DNA of 64,000 nucleotides, from positions 1,056,501 to 1,120,500 of the forward strand of contig JANEZZ010001956.1 of NCBI GenBank assembly GCA_026122225.1. The letters are read 5' to 3'. This document shows positions 11,031 to 21,269 of the stretch, one piece after another. Within the stretch, counting starts at the first letter, position 1. Every line of letters starts with the position of its first letter. The stretch comes from Heloderma charlesbogerti (Eukaryota > Chordata > Lepidosauria > Squamata > Helodermatidae). A model generated the notes under the pieces. The model saw only the letters and a program-made list of their open reading frames with translations, had not been told where the DNA came from and searched no databases. The translations under genes and the position numbers were made by a program.

Positions 11031-11135
11031 GTTTAACACTAGCAGTTATCTGCCCTTTGACCTAAAATATAGGCTTAACTGTTAATTGGCATGTACGGCC
11101 CAGTTAGAATAGTAAAAATCGAAACTGTCACCTAC

Positions 11136-11282
11136 CTAAGCGATGGAATCCAAAGGTGAACTTTTTTGTGGGTGATTTTGCAGACAGCCACAAAGCAAGC
11201 AGGGTCAAAATAATGCCACTGAGGTCAGTTAACATATGAAGCGCGTCGGTCATGATCGCTAGACTATTGGCAATGTATCCAC
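11136..11282 (-). CDS. SLC30A4: SLC30A4 coding exon 2 (residues 129-177)
   Basis: Bounded by an AAG acceptor (11285-11283) and a GTAGGTGA donor (from 11135 down). The 147 bp keep phase 1 on both sides. It translates to [19 protein letters not shown] followed by [16 protein letters not shown] and [13 protein letters not shown], covering membrane segment 2 and the short loop after it. The HMLTD motif (H144, D148) supplies two of the four ligands of the intramembrane zinc site in this family; the other two come from coding exon 4. Conservation with mammalian ZnT4 is near complete, as expected for a membrane core. Confidence 0.95.
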
Positions 11283-11937
11283 CTTAATGTAGAAGTTTAA
11301 AAGGGGGGGAAAAGCGTTAGGCATATGGTTATTGAAGGCCTTTTCACACATGTTACATGGAGGCAAAACCAAGTGTACGCTCAATAAGGATCTGGAGCAA
11401 GTGATAGTGCTCTGACAAGTGTACCAGTATAATGCGCGCTTGTCACCTTCAGACGTTATATTTCAAGGTATACACTTACATGTACGATAGGGTCATAATA
11501 GTTCTAGACATTCTTGGAGCCCGCAAAGGTGCCCAACTCCTCCTCCTCAAAAAGAAAAATTAAAACATTTTCTTCCTAGCAGCTGGGATTGCTGTGAAAT
11601 AGGTTTCTGTTGGTGCTGAAAACTGGGTTCAAAGGAGTTGTTTAGTGTGTTGGGGCTCAGCCCAGACCTCTGCCTTGTACTCAGTCTTTTGGGCAGGTTA
11701 CTTGTCCTTTCAATGCCTCCCACAGCAGCCAGTTTGAGGTGGTGGCCATGACAGTTTCTCAAATTGACAAATGTGCCCATGCCCCCAAAAGGCTGCCTAC
11801 TTCTGTTCTAGACCATGCATTTTAAGCCTTTATTACCCTATATATCTCATCATATATTGTAGTTCACATATATCAAGCTTGAGTCATAGCCCACTTCTGA
11901 ATAAGCAGTGATGCATTTTGAAACAACTTTCCCCAAA

Positions 11938-12096
11938 AGGGTGGCCAGATGCAAAATCAGACAGGGCTCCTGCACTTTTAATAGTCTACAGAAGAGGGAA
12001 TTTCAGCAGGTGTAGTTTGCAAGACAAGCTACACTTGCTGAAATTCCCTCTTTTAATGGCATGGGAGCCCTATCCCATTTTGCATCTGGCCACCCT
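11938..12096. mobile_element. 159-bp fold-back element, AGGGTGGCCAG family
   Basis: Nearly perfect inverted repeats: AGGGTGGCCAGATGCAAAAT at the left and its complement ending CTGGCCACCCT at the right. GAGGGAATTTCAGCAGGTGT and its complement form the inner stem. No clear target duplication is visible. A half copy lies at 7716-7768. Confidence 0.82.
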
Positions 12097-12099
12097 GTT

Positions 12100-12232
12100 C
12101 TTCAACCTGGTGCCCTTCAGATGTGTTGGACTGCAGCACCCATCACACCCAGTCATCATTGGCCATGCTGCCTGATAATGGGATTTGCAGTCCAACACAT
12201 CTGGAAGCAGCCAGATTGGAGAAGGCTGTTTT
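12100..12232. mobile_element. Short fold-back element, CAGCCTTCCCC family
   Basis: CAACCTGGTGCCCTTCAGAT, GTGTTGGACTGCAGCACC and the right arm CCAACACATCTGGAAGCAGC then GATTGGAGAAGGCTG. It directly abuts the GGGTGGCCAG element at 11938-12096. Confidence 0.7.
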
Positions 12233-12667
12233 TAAGAATCTCTGACATCCAAGTATATACAAGTTAGCATTAGACAGACACGTCCCAACTCAGAAAGATT
12301 TACTCAAACAAGCAATCTCCTAAGGAATTCATATCATTTTAATAAATTATCGGAGCTACAATTCTTACTGTGCACTTCAGATGATAATAAGACTTGTGTA
12401 TTGCTTGAATTATGGTGGGAGGGGGGTAGAGGGAGCCCACACCTCTTACCTTTTGTGACAGCTGCCTTAGGTACTGTTTTTGGGTTACATGCTTTTGCTA
12501 AAAGGGTCCCCTGTCTTGCCACACACAAATTTGAGCACTTGTTCTGGAGTAAATAAAACCAACCAGTAAAGTCTTCAGAGCAGCCCTGGAACATACGGAG
12601 CTTTCTCTATGTTTGAAGATTCTTTTTTTTTTCTGGACTCAGCCCCAGAACCTACACCGACCACACA

Positions 12668-12887
12668 CAGTGGCAGCTGGTGATTCCAGTTCTGGATGGG
12701 TAGTGACTCCATCTTGAATTTTAGTTACCACCAGCCAAAGCACTAAATGTGCTATCCAAGGTGCTGAGCCCATTTGGGGGGTAAAGTTCAGCACTTTGGA
12801 TAGCACCCTTCGAGTTCTGGCTAGTGGTAACTAAAACCCAGAATGGAATCATGGCCCCTCTGGAACTGGAGTCACCAGCTGCCGCTG
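12668..12887. mobile_element. 220-bp hAT-like fold-back element, perfect 8-bp duplication
   Basis: Ends CAGTGGCAGCTGGTG and CACCAGCTGCCGCTG are inverted repeats. The flanks 12660-12667 and 12888-12895 are both ACCACACA. The whole element folds back: TAGTTACCACCAGCC pairs with GGCTAGTGGTAACTA. The 8-bp duplication and CA(G) ends are the hallmark of hAT transposons. No transposase is encoded. In SLC30A4 intron 1. Confidence 0.88.
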
Positions 12888-13081
12888 ACCACACATGTTG
12901 ATCTATCGTGTGGGATTAATGGGTATATCCTGCCCCTGCGACTACATGGCTGAACCTGGGTGAGTGTAGGCAGAAGAGAGAGTGCACATAGTACCATCTG
13001 GATCCACAAAGATACAGATCCCCAGAATATTGTTCCACACCATCCTCCATGTGTTTAATCCAGCTCTGTAGAAATGCCTGG

Positions 13082-13734
13082 TGTCAAGGGCTCCTTGGAG
13101 GGCTCTCAGTCTAATCCAGTAGCCAAGTCCAGACACAGACAAAGGGACTCTTTTCAAAGCTTTATTCTTCTTTTACAACTTAACAGCTCTACAGGTAGCA
13201 ACTAGATCTGAGCAGCAGCATCCCTATGCCCTAAGTTAGAACAGTTGGTCCCCGTTTGAAAGGCAATTACTGGCAGACCCCTGAATATAAGGACTAGGGA
13301 GAATCCCTCCCCTTTTCCCTTGGATCCTCTGGGCGCAACCGTTCTTTGAGCGCCAACCGGGCGCTATGCCTCCTTTCCGCGCTCTCCATTTGGCGCCGCT
13401 CTCTGCGTCTGCGCCACGCATCCAACCAGTCTGCTATCGGTGCTGGGTCACTCCCTGGACTGCTTTCTAATCTAGGAATGTGGGTGGGAGGAATCTCTGT
13501 CAGCTGCGGGCCCTGGGAAAAAGGGGCGCGCTCCTCTCCCAGGAGCGACTGCTCTTCCTCCGAATCAGAACTACTCTGGGATTCTATGGGCTCAGTGTCC
13601 ACCCTGACATCTGGTTCATATACCGTCCCTCCTCTCCTCCTTTTTTTAAAGTCTCCTATCTTCCCTTTGTAGTGGGGGGAGGGGGGAGACTTCAAAAAGG
13701 CACGCTAACATCCCAGTCAATAATGAGCCTGACA
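13082..13734 (-). mobile_element. Probable solo LTR of a retrotransposon, with 133-codon ORF
   Basis: On the minus strand it begins TGTCAGGCTC and ends GCCCTTGACA, short inverted TG...CA termini 653 bp apart. AATAAAGC (polyadenylation signal) is at complement 13166-13159, about 80 bp before the end, where an R region would finish. No PBS or internal genes flank it, so a solo LTR (Gypsy- or ERV-like) is likely. The flanks TCTCG and CCTGG agree poorly as a 5-bp duplication. An uninterrupted 133-codon frame (complement 13695-13294) encodes an acidic then Arg-rich polypeptide with no recognised domain. In SLC30A4 intron 1. Confidence 0.5.
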
Positions 13735-14644
13735 TCTCGTTGCTGTCTTCAGTGAGCCATGAAGGACAAAGGTCCATCTCATGGGTGACTGATCACAAAC
13801 CCCTTCACAAGCGGCTTCAGATAGTCAGAACTCAAAATAATTTTGAGAGAGGCAGGAATAGAGGGTAGGCCAGCCATGCCCAGCACACTTTCTGTGGCGG
13901 TGGAGAGCTCAGCCATTCTTTATCTGACCAGAAGTTTGATAGTTAATCAGTCAATACTCCTAGGCCTTCTCTGGTTAACTTGACTGCCTGAGGATTTCTG
14001 GACCACTGAATTCCTTTCACTTCTACTACTATGCAATTTTGTTCAGATTCCTCTCCCACACATGGTTCAGAAACCACCTTCAACAATGCAAGAACTATGT
14101 CCTATAAAGCAGCCTTGCTAATAAGTCCACAGAAGGTAACTTCCTCCCAAAGGTTTCATTAGCCACATCTGCCCACACCAAATATATGCTAGTCATTTAT
14201 GACACACTACAGATCTAAAAAGGGGGAAAAAAACCCTCTTCCAGTCAAAATAGACCTTTATATCCATTTTAGAAATCACATCAGCAACTTTTGGTTGCCT
14301 GGAAGCATAGTTCACCATAGGTAACCAACAGTTCACAACAGTGCTATAATGGGGATGCATTGGTTTGACAACACTATATGTAACATAACATTTTGAAACA
14401 ATCCACCATTAGGGGGTAAAGAACCTTGTCCCTCACCGCTTACAACCCTGTAAAGCGAATGAATATTTTTAAGCTTATTGCCGACGGAGAGCTGAGGCCT
14501 AAGGTCACCTAGTAAGTTTACAGTAGAGGCGAGTTGTGAACTTTCAACTGGGGGGCTTCCTTATTTCACACCATGTACATGGTATGAGGTGATACAACAG
14601 ATCTAAATGGCATATTAACAGGGCTCACCAATGGGAATTATCTG

Positions 14645-15125
14645 TTGATTGAAGCCTGGTTTGCACATTATGCTACCCATGGTTTATTTAATCCACAGTT
14701 AACCCATGGTTTCTTGTTCTACCCAGGGTTTGTCTGGCAGATGATCAAACAAACCATAGTTTGTTTTCTCAACACTGGGTTGTTTGTTCCTCTCCTCCTT
14801 TACTCGCTCCTTCTCTGTATCCCACATGACTTTATGGCGCTGTAGTACTGGCACGTAGAGCGTCTGGTTTTTTTTAACCACTCTTGCCCATTGCCTCTGT
14901 AGCCTGGTGACAACCCATGAACAACCCATAGTTCCGAGTTTGCATGTAATGACAACCCATGGTTTAAACAACCCAGAGTTCACAACCCAACAACCATGGG
15001 TTCTCTTTCTGGGGTTGTTTGTGGTTAACAAACTATGGTTTGTTAGCGCAGCTGGGTTCATACAACACGACAACCCAGAATTCAACAACCCATACCATGA
15101 GTTAGCGTTGTGTACGAACCCAGCT
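14645..15125. mobile_element. Fold-back element rich in ACAACCCATGG motifs
   Basis: Both ends carry clusters of CAACCCATGGTT and its complement: CCATGGTTTATTTAATCC at the left, then ACAACCCATGGTTTAAACAA, CAACCATGGGTT and CAACCCATACCATGAG at the right. The left half is largely the complement of the right half around a unique centre at about 14780-14900. No coding potential. In SLC30A4 intron 1. Confidence 0.6.
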
Positions 15126-15197
15126 ATACATTGTTACAAACCAACACAAACATTTGTCAAGGCTTCCCACAGAGCAGCATTCTCCATAATTGGTTTA

Positions 15198-15631
15198 GGG
15201 AGCAATCCTATGGCTGCTAGACAGCGGCTAGACGGCCATAGGGTATCTTGTTTTCTGGGAACCAACCTCGGAGCCTGCACTCCGAGGTTGGTTCCCAGAG
15301 AACGACCTCCCCGCACTTCCGCGCTCCACCTGAGGCAGGGCAGAACAGCCCCGTCCTCCATGCTCACAAAAGGAACGCAGAGCGGCCGAAAAGGGGCGTG
15401 TCGGGGTGTTCCAGGGCGGGGAGGGCAGAAATGCCTGTACGACATATCCAATGCCTCCTCCCCTGCTCAGCCCTCCCACGGCTAGACAGCTGCAATTGGC
15501 TGTCTAGCCGAAAATGCAGGGCAGGAGAAGTGCGGAGGGAATGATCCCCTCTGTGCTTCTGCTGCCCTGCATTGGATAGGCGGTCGCCTCCGAGTTCAGA
15601 GACGGCGGCCTATCTGGATAGGATTGCACTC
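15198..15631. mobile_element. 434-bp Harbinger-like element, long family
   Basis: Ends GGGAGCAATCCTATGG and GGATAGGATTGCACTC, flanked by TTA at 15195-15197 and 15632-15634. Internal stems: CCAACCTCGGAG/CTCCGAGGTTGG (15261-15294) and GGCTAGACAGCTGCAATTGG with GCTGTCTAGCC near 15480. In SLC30A4 intron 1. Confidence 0.8.
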
Positions 15632-15794
15632 TTACTATTGTAGAGATAAACTGGAAGTTGGTTCCCACTGCTGGCTATGGCAGATAGGGGAGGGAAATCA
15701 CATGCTTGTGGAGTTCTTGAGTCCATATAGCCAACAACAGGGCTGGTCCATTTGTGAGCATGGCATCCAGTCTGTGGACTGCAGCCAAAGTGAC

Positions 15795-15920
15795 GGCGCA
15801 ATCCTATGTCTGTTTAGACAGAAAAAGATTCTTCTGCTGCCAGTATTCTCCAGCCAGCCATACTGGCTGGGGAATGCTGGAAGTTGTAGGATTTGTCGAA
15901 ACATGCATAGGATCGCCCTT
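15795..15920. mobile_element. Harbinger-like fold-back element
   Basis: GCGCAATCCTATGTCTGTTT, GCCAGCCATACTGGCTGGGG and ACATGCATAGGATCGCCC. No clear duplication left. Confidence 0.75.
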
Positions 15921-16149
15921 AACATACTGAGGAAAAACACATATGTTGAAAGAAGCAGGATGTTATACTTCCCCACCCCTTAATTAAGTCCTCCTACTTT
16001 TTGTAATGTATCTGATTGCAGAAGTTCAATAGCTTTCTTAACAATACCAATTGGTTGCCTTTTAAAAGGTGCTGATTATGACAATTCAGAATGTAGAAAT
16101 AATTCATCCAAAGGATAATAGTCTAAACAGAAAGTCCAGGGATCCAAAG

Positions 16150-16430
16150 TATTGCAGGAAGAACAAGTGGGGACTGCAACAGAGTGTTGCAGTATGGAGT
16201 GCTCCTGTTCAGGACTCCAGCCACTCCATTCCATTCCCCTTTCACCACCTAGTTTTACACACACACACACCCAGCCCTGCCAAGTGGGCAGACAGCATTC
16301 CGTGGCCACTGAGTATGCTCAGTCCTGATTGGGTTGTTTGGAGGGTTTCCTCACCCGAGTTTTCTATACTTCTGCAAACCTTGGGGGTCCCTCAAGCCTG
16401 TTGATACCTCCCTCTTATGCATGTAGTGCC
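16150..16430. repeat. Unclassified dispersed repeat
   Basis: TATACTTCTGCAAACCTTGG (16367-16386) recurs in complement at about 45350-45372, with similar flanks (GATACCTCC against GATATCTCC). Two-copy evidence only. Confidence 0.45.
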
Positions 16431-17607
16431 ATTTTGGCTTCATAATCAACAGCACTCACACTCTGAACATCAGAAATATAGGGAACAGCAAGTACTAGTG
16501 ATTATATTGCTGGATTACAATCTGCAGTGGCATAGGGCTTTCATAAAGATTAGGCATCTATATCTGTGCCAGCCACTGGCCAGTCCATGATTGTGCACAC
16601 TTTAAGTCCCACTGATATTAACAGGATGTAAATATGCCTGCTGGATTGTGGCCAGTATGTTTTGATGATCTTATGAACTTATAACAAGCAAAAGAACACA
16701 TGATTATATTCAGGACTATAAATCTTGACCTTTGTATATATGCAGGTATTATGCAATCAAATGTAATAATGTCTAAAATAATCTGTAGCTAGCATACATC
16801 CAAAAAAACAACCTTTCAGTATAAGGGAGTTTTTGTGGTTTTTGTTCCATTGGAGATCCCCCCCCCCCCCCACCAGAGGGTAGCTGTGTTGCAGTAATAC
16901 ACTAACAAAGAGTCTTGTGGCCAGAATGAATTTGTTAGACTCTAAGTTGCCACAAGACTTTGCTGTTTTGTATATTTATTTCACCTGTTCCACAGCAATC
17001 CCACAAATTTCCATGGGATGGCTCTTGAATACACAGTTTGCACTCAACACAGTGGGCACAATTCAGCAAAAATAAAAATCCGTTGGGACTGTCCCAATTA
17101 GAGCAATGGAATGGGGCTAAGTCGTGACCCACTGATTTCCATAGGATTTCGCTGCAGTTAAACTTTTGCTCAATTGTCCTGTACATGCAAAGAGAACAGT
17201 TGGTAACACTTTGTAATGGGTTGGTGTTTTCTTAGGATTTTTTAAAAATTAATTTACATTTATCCCTTTCAAAAAAAACATCCTGAACATATCAGCGAAG
17301 GGAAATAAAATCCAGTGGTTTGTGGGGTGTGCTTTTTGTTTGTTTCTTTTCAAACGGAAACTAGCTTATTTAGTAGAATCAGTTAGCACAACAGCAGGGC
17401 ATAAAGTTGGCAGTATCGTTTTATGCACCCTTTCCCCCTTCCTCTGCATGCTGCTTTTGCTTACTCAAGATGTTCTCCAAACTTGCTGCCTCTTTGCAGC
17501 ACAGTATCATCAGCTGCATATTGTCCCACTGAGTAAATAATTAAAAGGCTACCCCCCCCATGGCATTGTAACTTTACACAGCAATTACAAGACTTCAGCA
17601 TTCTTAC

Positions 17608-17992
17608 CTACAAGCTCCCCTGTCATAAAGAGGAGATAGAGAGAAGCTGCCAGACCCAGGCGCCTCTTCACCTTCCTTTGCTTCAACAGTTCCCTTTGTT
17701 TGCTGCAATTGTTACAAGGGTCTGTAGTACTGGGTCCAGTCTGGCCGCTCCGCAGAGCAATGTCCCTGTCCAGCAAGGACTCATCGTCAGAATGAGGGCC
17801 CACACGAGCCCCGTTGGCAGAAGCGTCAGCCGGGTCATCAGAAACCACAACTCGCAGTTTGTTGAACCTGGGGAAGTCCTCCTCACCAACCTCATCAGAA
17901 AAATCAAAGGCACTGCAGTCGTTCAAGAACAAGGGGTCGTCGTTCTTTCTCAGCACGGACTTGAGGCTGTTCCAGATGCTGGAACGGGCCAT
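17608..17992 (-). CDS. SLC30A4: SLC30A4 coding exon 1 (residues 1-128)
   Basis: Starts at the ATG on complement 17992-17990, in a strong context (ACCATGG), and ends in a GTAAGAA donor at 17607-17601. It encodes a cytosolic N-terminus beginning [16 protein letters not shown], an acidic stretch with [10 protein letters not shown] and [10 protein letters not shown], the CNNCSKQRE motif, and the start of the first membrane helix ([11 protein letters not shown]). The human protein as I recall it starts MAGSGAWKRLKSMLRK, which supports this start. A reading extending up to 18052 would begin at TTG, not ATG. The exon ends with one base of codon 129 (phase 1). The exon's 5' untranslated part continues upstream to an unresolved acceptor, possibly the CTGCCAG near 18060. 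Confidence 0.93.
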
Positions 17993-18068
17993 GGTAGGTT
18001 GCTGGCAAGGGACGCAGCTGGACGCAGACCACGGGTCTTTCTCCTCAAGCAACTTCCCCTGGCAGGCC

Positions 18069-18134
18069 GGAGGACTTCATTCTGCTATTCGGAGGACTTC
18101 ATTCTGCTATTCGGAGGACTTCACTCTGCTATTC
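18069..18134. repeat. Three-copy 22-bp tandem repeat upstream of SLC30A4 start
   Basis: Three head-to-tail copies of a 22-bp unit beginning GGAGGACTTCATTCTG (18069-18090, 18091-18112, 18113-18134). The third differs by one base. It lies about 80-140 bp upstream of the start codon, in the 5' untranslated region or the end of intron 1. Confidence 0.9.
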
Positions 18135-18479
18135 GCTGGGGTCATCTCTCATCTCGGGGAAGCCAGATGTGTGCCGAGCCCAGTTCATTGGCGGATCAAA
18201 GCTGCAACATGCAAACAGATGGCGGTTAGGAAGCAAATTAAAAAACTTTATCCTCCGTTAATACCATGCCAGCTCTTTCTGGCAACCTGGCCCTGTGCAG
18301 CCTGATAGGTTACAAAGTCTACGAAGGTGCGACTGCCTTTGCTCAGATTCCTCCCTGCCTCTCCCTTCCGCCCTCCCCTCTGCCAAAATGATCATTGTAA
18401 GCGCCTGGGGGCGGGGACCTGTCAGTTTTGTTAATCGCCCTGTGCAGCACCATGAATGTTGCGGGCGCTGTATGAATCA

Positions 18480-19490
18480 TCAGTAATAACTGTGTACGGC
18501 ATTTTTAAATGGTTCTTCTCGCTTTGTCTTTTCAGGCCGCTTGGGAAAGGCTGGAAGAAGCCCGGCGGGCCCCCTTCTCGGCTGCAGCTCGAACGCAAAA
18601 GCGTGCGGCGGCGAAGCTGGCAAGGGAAGGAACCGCAGCTCGTCCACACAGAACAGAAACAACGGCACGCACCGAGACGCTGGCATCCGTAGGGCACCGC
18701 GGCGCGCTCGGCTTCACGCTCCCAAAAGCGGGGAAAGGGAGCGGGGGGGGACAACAGCCGCTCGAGACACAGCGAGAGCCGGCGATCTACCTGTGCGCGC
18801 AGAGGAGCCGGCTGCCCTGTGCCCGGGATCCGGCTCTTCAGGGCATTCCGCCAAGCCCCGGGCAAGCGCGAGCGAATCGCCCGGAATTCCTGCGCGCCCC
18901 GCAGCGCCGCCGCGAGCCAGCGAGCGCTGGGGCAGAGCCAGCTGGCGAGGGGATCGGCGAAAGAGGGCGCGGGCTCCTCGGGAAGACTATGCATTCCTGA
19001 ATATTCATAAAGCCGTCCCCTCCTCCCCCTGGAAAGCGGCGGCGGCGGCACTACGGGAAGGTGTCTCCGCCGGCTGCTCCATCGCCGGCTTCTGCTCGTG
19101 GCCAAACCGCGCGCCTGCGCCCCCGGGGAGGCGTCGGGCTGCCGAAAGAGGCCTTTGTGCAGAATCGCTTTCGCTTTCCCCCTCCCCTAGCCAGCCCTCG
19201 CAGCCGCTCTAGCTAGCGGCCCCGGCTGTTGCCTCGATTTCCCCAGCAGTTCCTTCCTTCCTTCCTTCCTTCCTTCCTCCCTTCCCTCCCGTCTTCTTTG
19301 AAAGCTGGCTGAAGCCGCTCGGTGCCAAACGAACAACCAAAGTCCTGGCTGGCCGCGTTCTCACGGCGCCAGAGTCCGGGATCACGCGGATCGCCGAGAT
19401 GCCGTGCCCACGGCCCGCTCGCTTCACGTGCCCGGATTCGCTGACATCGAGCAGCAACGAGGCCGAGGTTTCGAAAGGGTTAAGCATGCC
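18480..19490 (-). promoter_or_regulatory. SLC30A4: CpG island, SLC30A4 promoter and untranslated first exon
   Basis: A sharp rise in GC and CpG density, with many GCGC, CCGG and GGCG sites, just upstream of the SLC30A4 start codon and surrounded by AT-rich DNA. On the minus strand a good donor-like ACAG|GTAGAT occurs at 18793-18788. It could end a non-coding first exon whose last base is 18791, spliced to an acceptor just above 18052. No convincing TATA box is visible; an AT-rich ATTCATAAA lies at 19002-19010. Long ORFs in all frames here (for example 224 codons on complement 19105-18431) are typical of CpG islands and show no family resemblance. The exact start site cannot be read from sequence. 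Confidence 0.7.
19252..19282. repeat. (CTTC)n microsatellite in the SLC30A4 CpG island
   Basis: Seven CTTC units followed by CTCCCTTCCCTCCC. Confidence 0.9.
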
Positions 19491-20564
19491 GTGGGCCTGG
19501 AGCAGGCCGGGAATTGTAGGCAGCAGAGAATCTTAGGGTGGGTTTGCATGGCTTTCTGTGCAAGAGGTTCGCTGCTTTGTTCTTAATCCCCCCCCCAAAA
19601 TATTTTGTTTTGTAATTTGCCCCTCTCCATTCAGATATTTACTTACTCACTTTTTATCCTTGAGAACAGCATACATGGCTACCTTCCCATCCCCCTTTTT
19701 TATCCTCACAGTAACTCTGCGAGGTAGTCAGGCCAACCACCATCTTCATTCATTTCATTTATATCCCACATGGCACTCCAAGTGGCTACATGTGGTCACC
19801 CCTCCAAGCACTGACCAGATCCAGGCCCGTTCAGCTTCAGCAAGGAGGCTGCCTCATGTGCCTTCAGACCATGGTCTGAAACCATCTCACTGCCACAGAT
19901 CTATGCACACTTACTTGGCAGTAAGTCTCTTTTAAATCAGTGGCATTTACTTCAAAGTAAATCTGCATAAGATCAGGCTGCAAGTCTATTCTGCTTCTCT
20001 TCCATGTATATAAACTGAATTTGTTTACAGACTTCACAGAATGGGATGGAATGAAAAGTGATGGAAATAAACATGCTGCCAAAATCATGTTGAATGAGTG
20101 CATAGCATGAGCCCCCTGCTGGGTCCCAAAACCTCTTTTCGGTACCAAAGTCTTGGAACATGAGATAAACTAAAGAATATATGCTAAAAATAGGATGTCT
20201 GAGCATGTGCAGATAGTATTTCTCTCACCAGTGAATAAGCACAACAAACAACAATGCAGCTATGCCTACTGTTTTAGGGCAGGTCTTGTGTGCTTGACTA
20301 GCTATGTGAGTAATTTAAAATAATTACCAGCCTAAGCTTTTCCTACTATGCAGATGCAATGCTGGGGGAAAGGGCTGGTGTTATCTGCTGAATTTCTGCT
20401 TGGTTTAAGGCATAAGAAACCTGCAGGAAGAAATCTTGGTAACCCACAAACAGATTGGTGGGAGGATTTATAAACTAGAGCACTCACAGGTATGCCTGAG
20501 CCTCAGCATCACCAATTTTTAGAAATTTAAGCACTGGTCCCTTCCTGTTCCTCAAACTGAGAGC

Positions 20565-20655
20565 TACAACCTTGTACACACTTAACTGGGAGTAAGCCAC
20601 ATCAAATACAGTGGGACTTACTTCCAAGTAAACATGCACAAGAATGGCACTGTAA
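20565..20655. repeat. AGTCCCACTGAA fold-back family
   Basis: TTAACTGGGAGTAAGCCACA pairs with GTGGGACTTACTTCCAAGTA. About 90 bp, intergenic. Confidence 0.7.
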
Positions 20656-20737
20656 GTTTTGATGAGATGCTGTAACTACTCAGTGGTAAGGGAGTTGTTT
20701 TCTACACATGCTAAATAGTATCTTGTAGTACGTTAAA

Positions 20738-20905
20738 GTCTAACAAGTTTATTCTGACATATGCTTTTGTGGACTATAGCCCACTTTATCAGATGCATGA
20801 ACATTTGTTTATAAATTTGGTAGTCTTTAAGGTGCCACAGAACTCTTTGTTGTTTTTAGTGTAACAGACTAACATGACTACCCCTCTGGAAATTAATATA
20901 TCCCA
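20738..20905 (+). repeat. Interspersed repeat of the AAGGTGCCACA type
   Basis: TAGTCTTTAAGGTGCCACAG, TTTGTTGTTTTTAGTG and GACTACCCCTCTGGAAAT. The same phrases occur at 22895-22990, 35325-35420 and, reversed, 16870-16960. An amniote-wide family by memory; exact class not resolved. Confidence 0.55.
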
Positions 20906-21269
20906 TGTTCCAGTTTTCAAGACTCAGGAGCTGTAGTCTCTGATAAAAAATAAATTCTGGTCCATTACCAAAATGAGTTGCCACTATTATTCAGTTCATG
21001 CTCACGACTTTTAAAAATTAATATTTCTTTTGCCGTTAACAGTTATATCAGATCTTGTTAAAGGCAGATGACCCTATAGGCAAGTCTTACTTCCAAACAT
21101 GGAAGAAAGATCTTTGGTGGGAGATACCAGACCATATGTGAAGGAGGACTTCCGCCTGTTAGTTTAATGGATAATTACTTTGAGAATATTTTAATCTCAA
21201 GTTGGTGCTTGACTCCCTGGAGGCTGAAAAGGGTTTATGGAACTATCTCATCCAATTACTAGTGACGTA

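Larger units (their letters stand above)
1..18991 (-). other. SLC30A4: SLC30A4 (ZnT4) gene, 3' part missing
   Basis: Gene-level entry. Five coding exons on the minus strand splice in consistent phase (385, 147, 154, 208 and 106 bp) into 333 codons plus one base of a cation-diffusion-facilitator zinc transporter. The cytoplasmic C-terminal domain, about 95 residues in the human protein as I recall it, would come from an exon left of position 1. Known role: a proton-coupled Zn2+ transporter that loads zinc into endosomes, lysosome-related organelles and secretory vesicles, for example in mammary gland. Visible hallmarks are the acidic N-terminus, the CNNCSKQRE stretch, HxxxD zinc-site pairs in two membrane segments (H144/D148 and H277/D281) and a His-rich loop between them. 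ZnT2, 3 and 8 are relatives, but the N-terminus and the neighbouring BLOC1S6 point to ZnT4. The upper boundary is only an approximate first-exon position inside the CpG island. Confidence 0.93.

Noticed and set aside
14907..15485. 192-codon plus-strand ORF
   Set aside because: It runs across an ACAACCCATGG element and a Harbinger-like element, so it is a chance frame through repeats.
17993..18052. N-terminal extension of SLC30A4 starting MLEEK
   Set aside because: The codon at 18052 is TTG. The ATG at 17992 has a strong context and matches the known ZnT4 start.
17678..18229. 183-codon plus-strand ORF
   Set aside because: It is the antisense of SLC30A4 coding exon 1 and has no family resemblance.
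18431..19105. 224-codon ORF on the minus strand in the SLC30A4 CpG island, and long plus-strand ORFs at 18541-19212
   Set aside because: Arg/Ala/Pro-rich low-complexity translations in overlapping frames are typical of CpG islands; no domain, no splice support.
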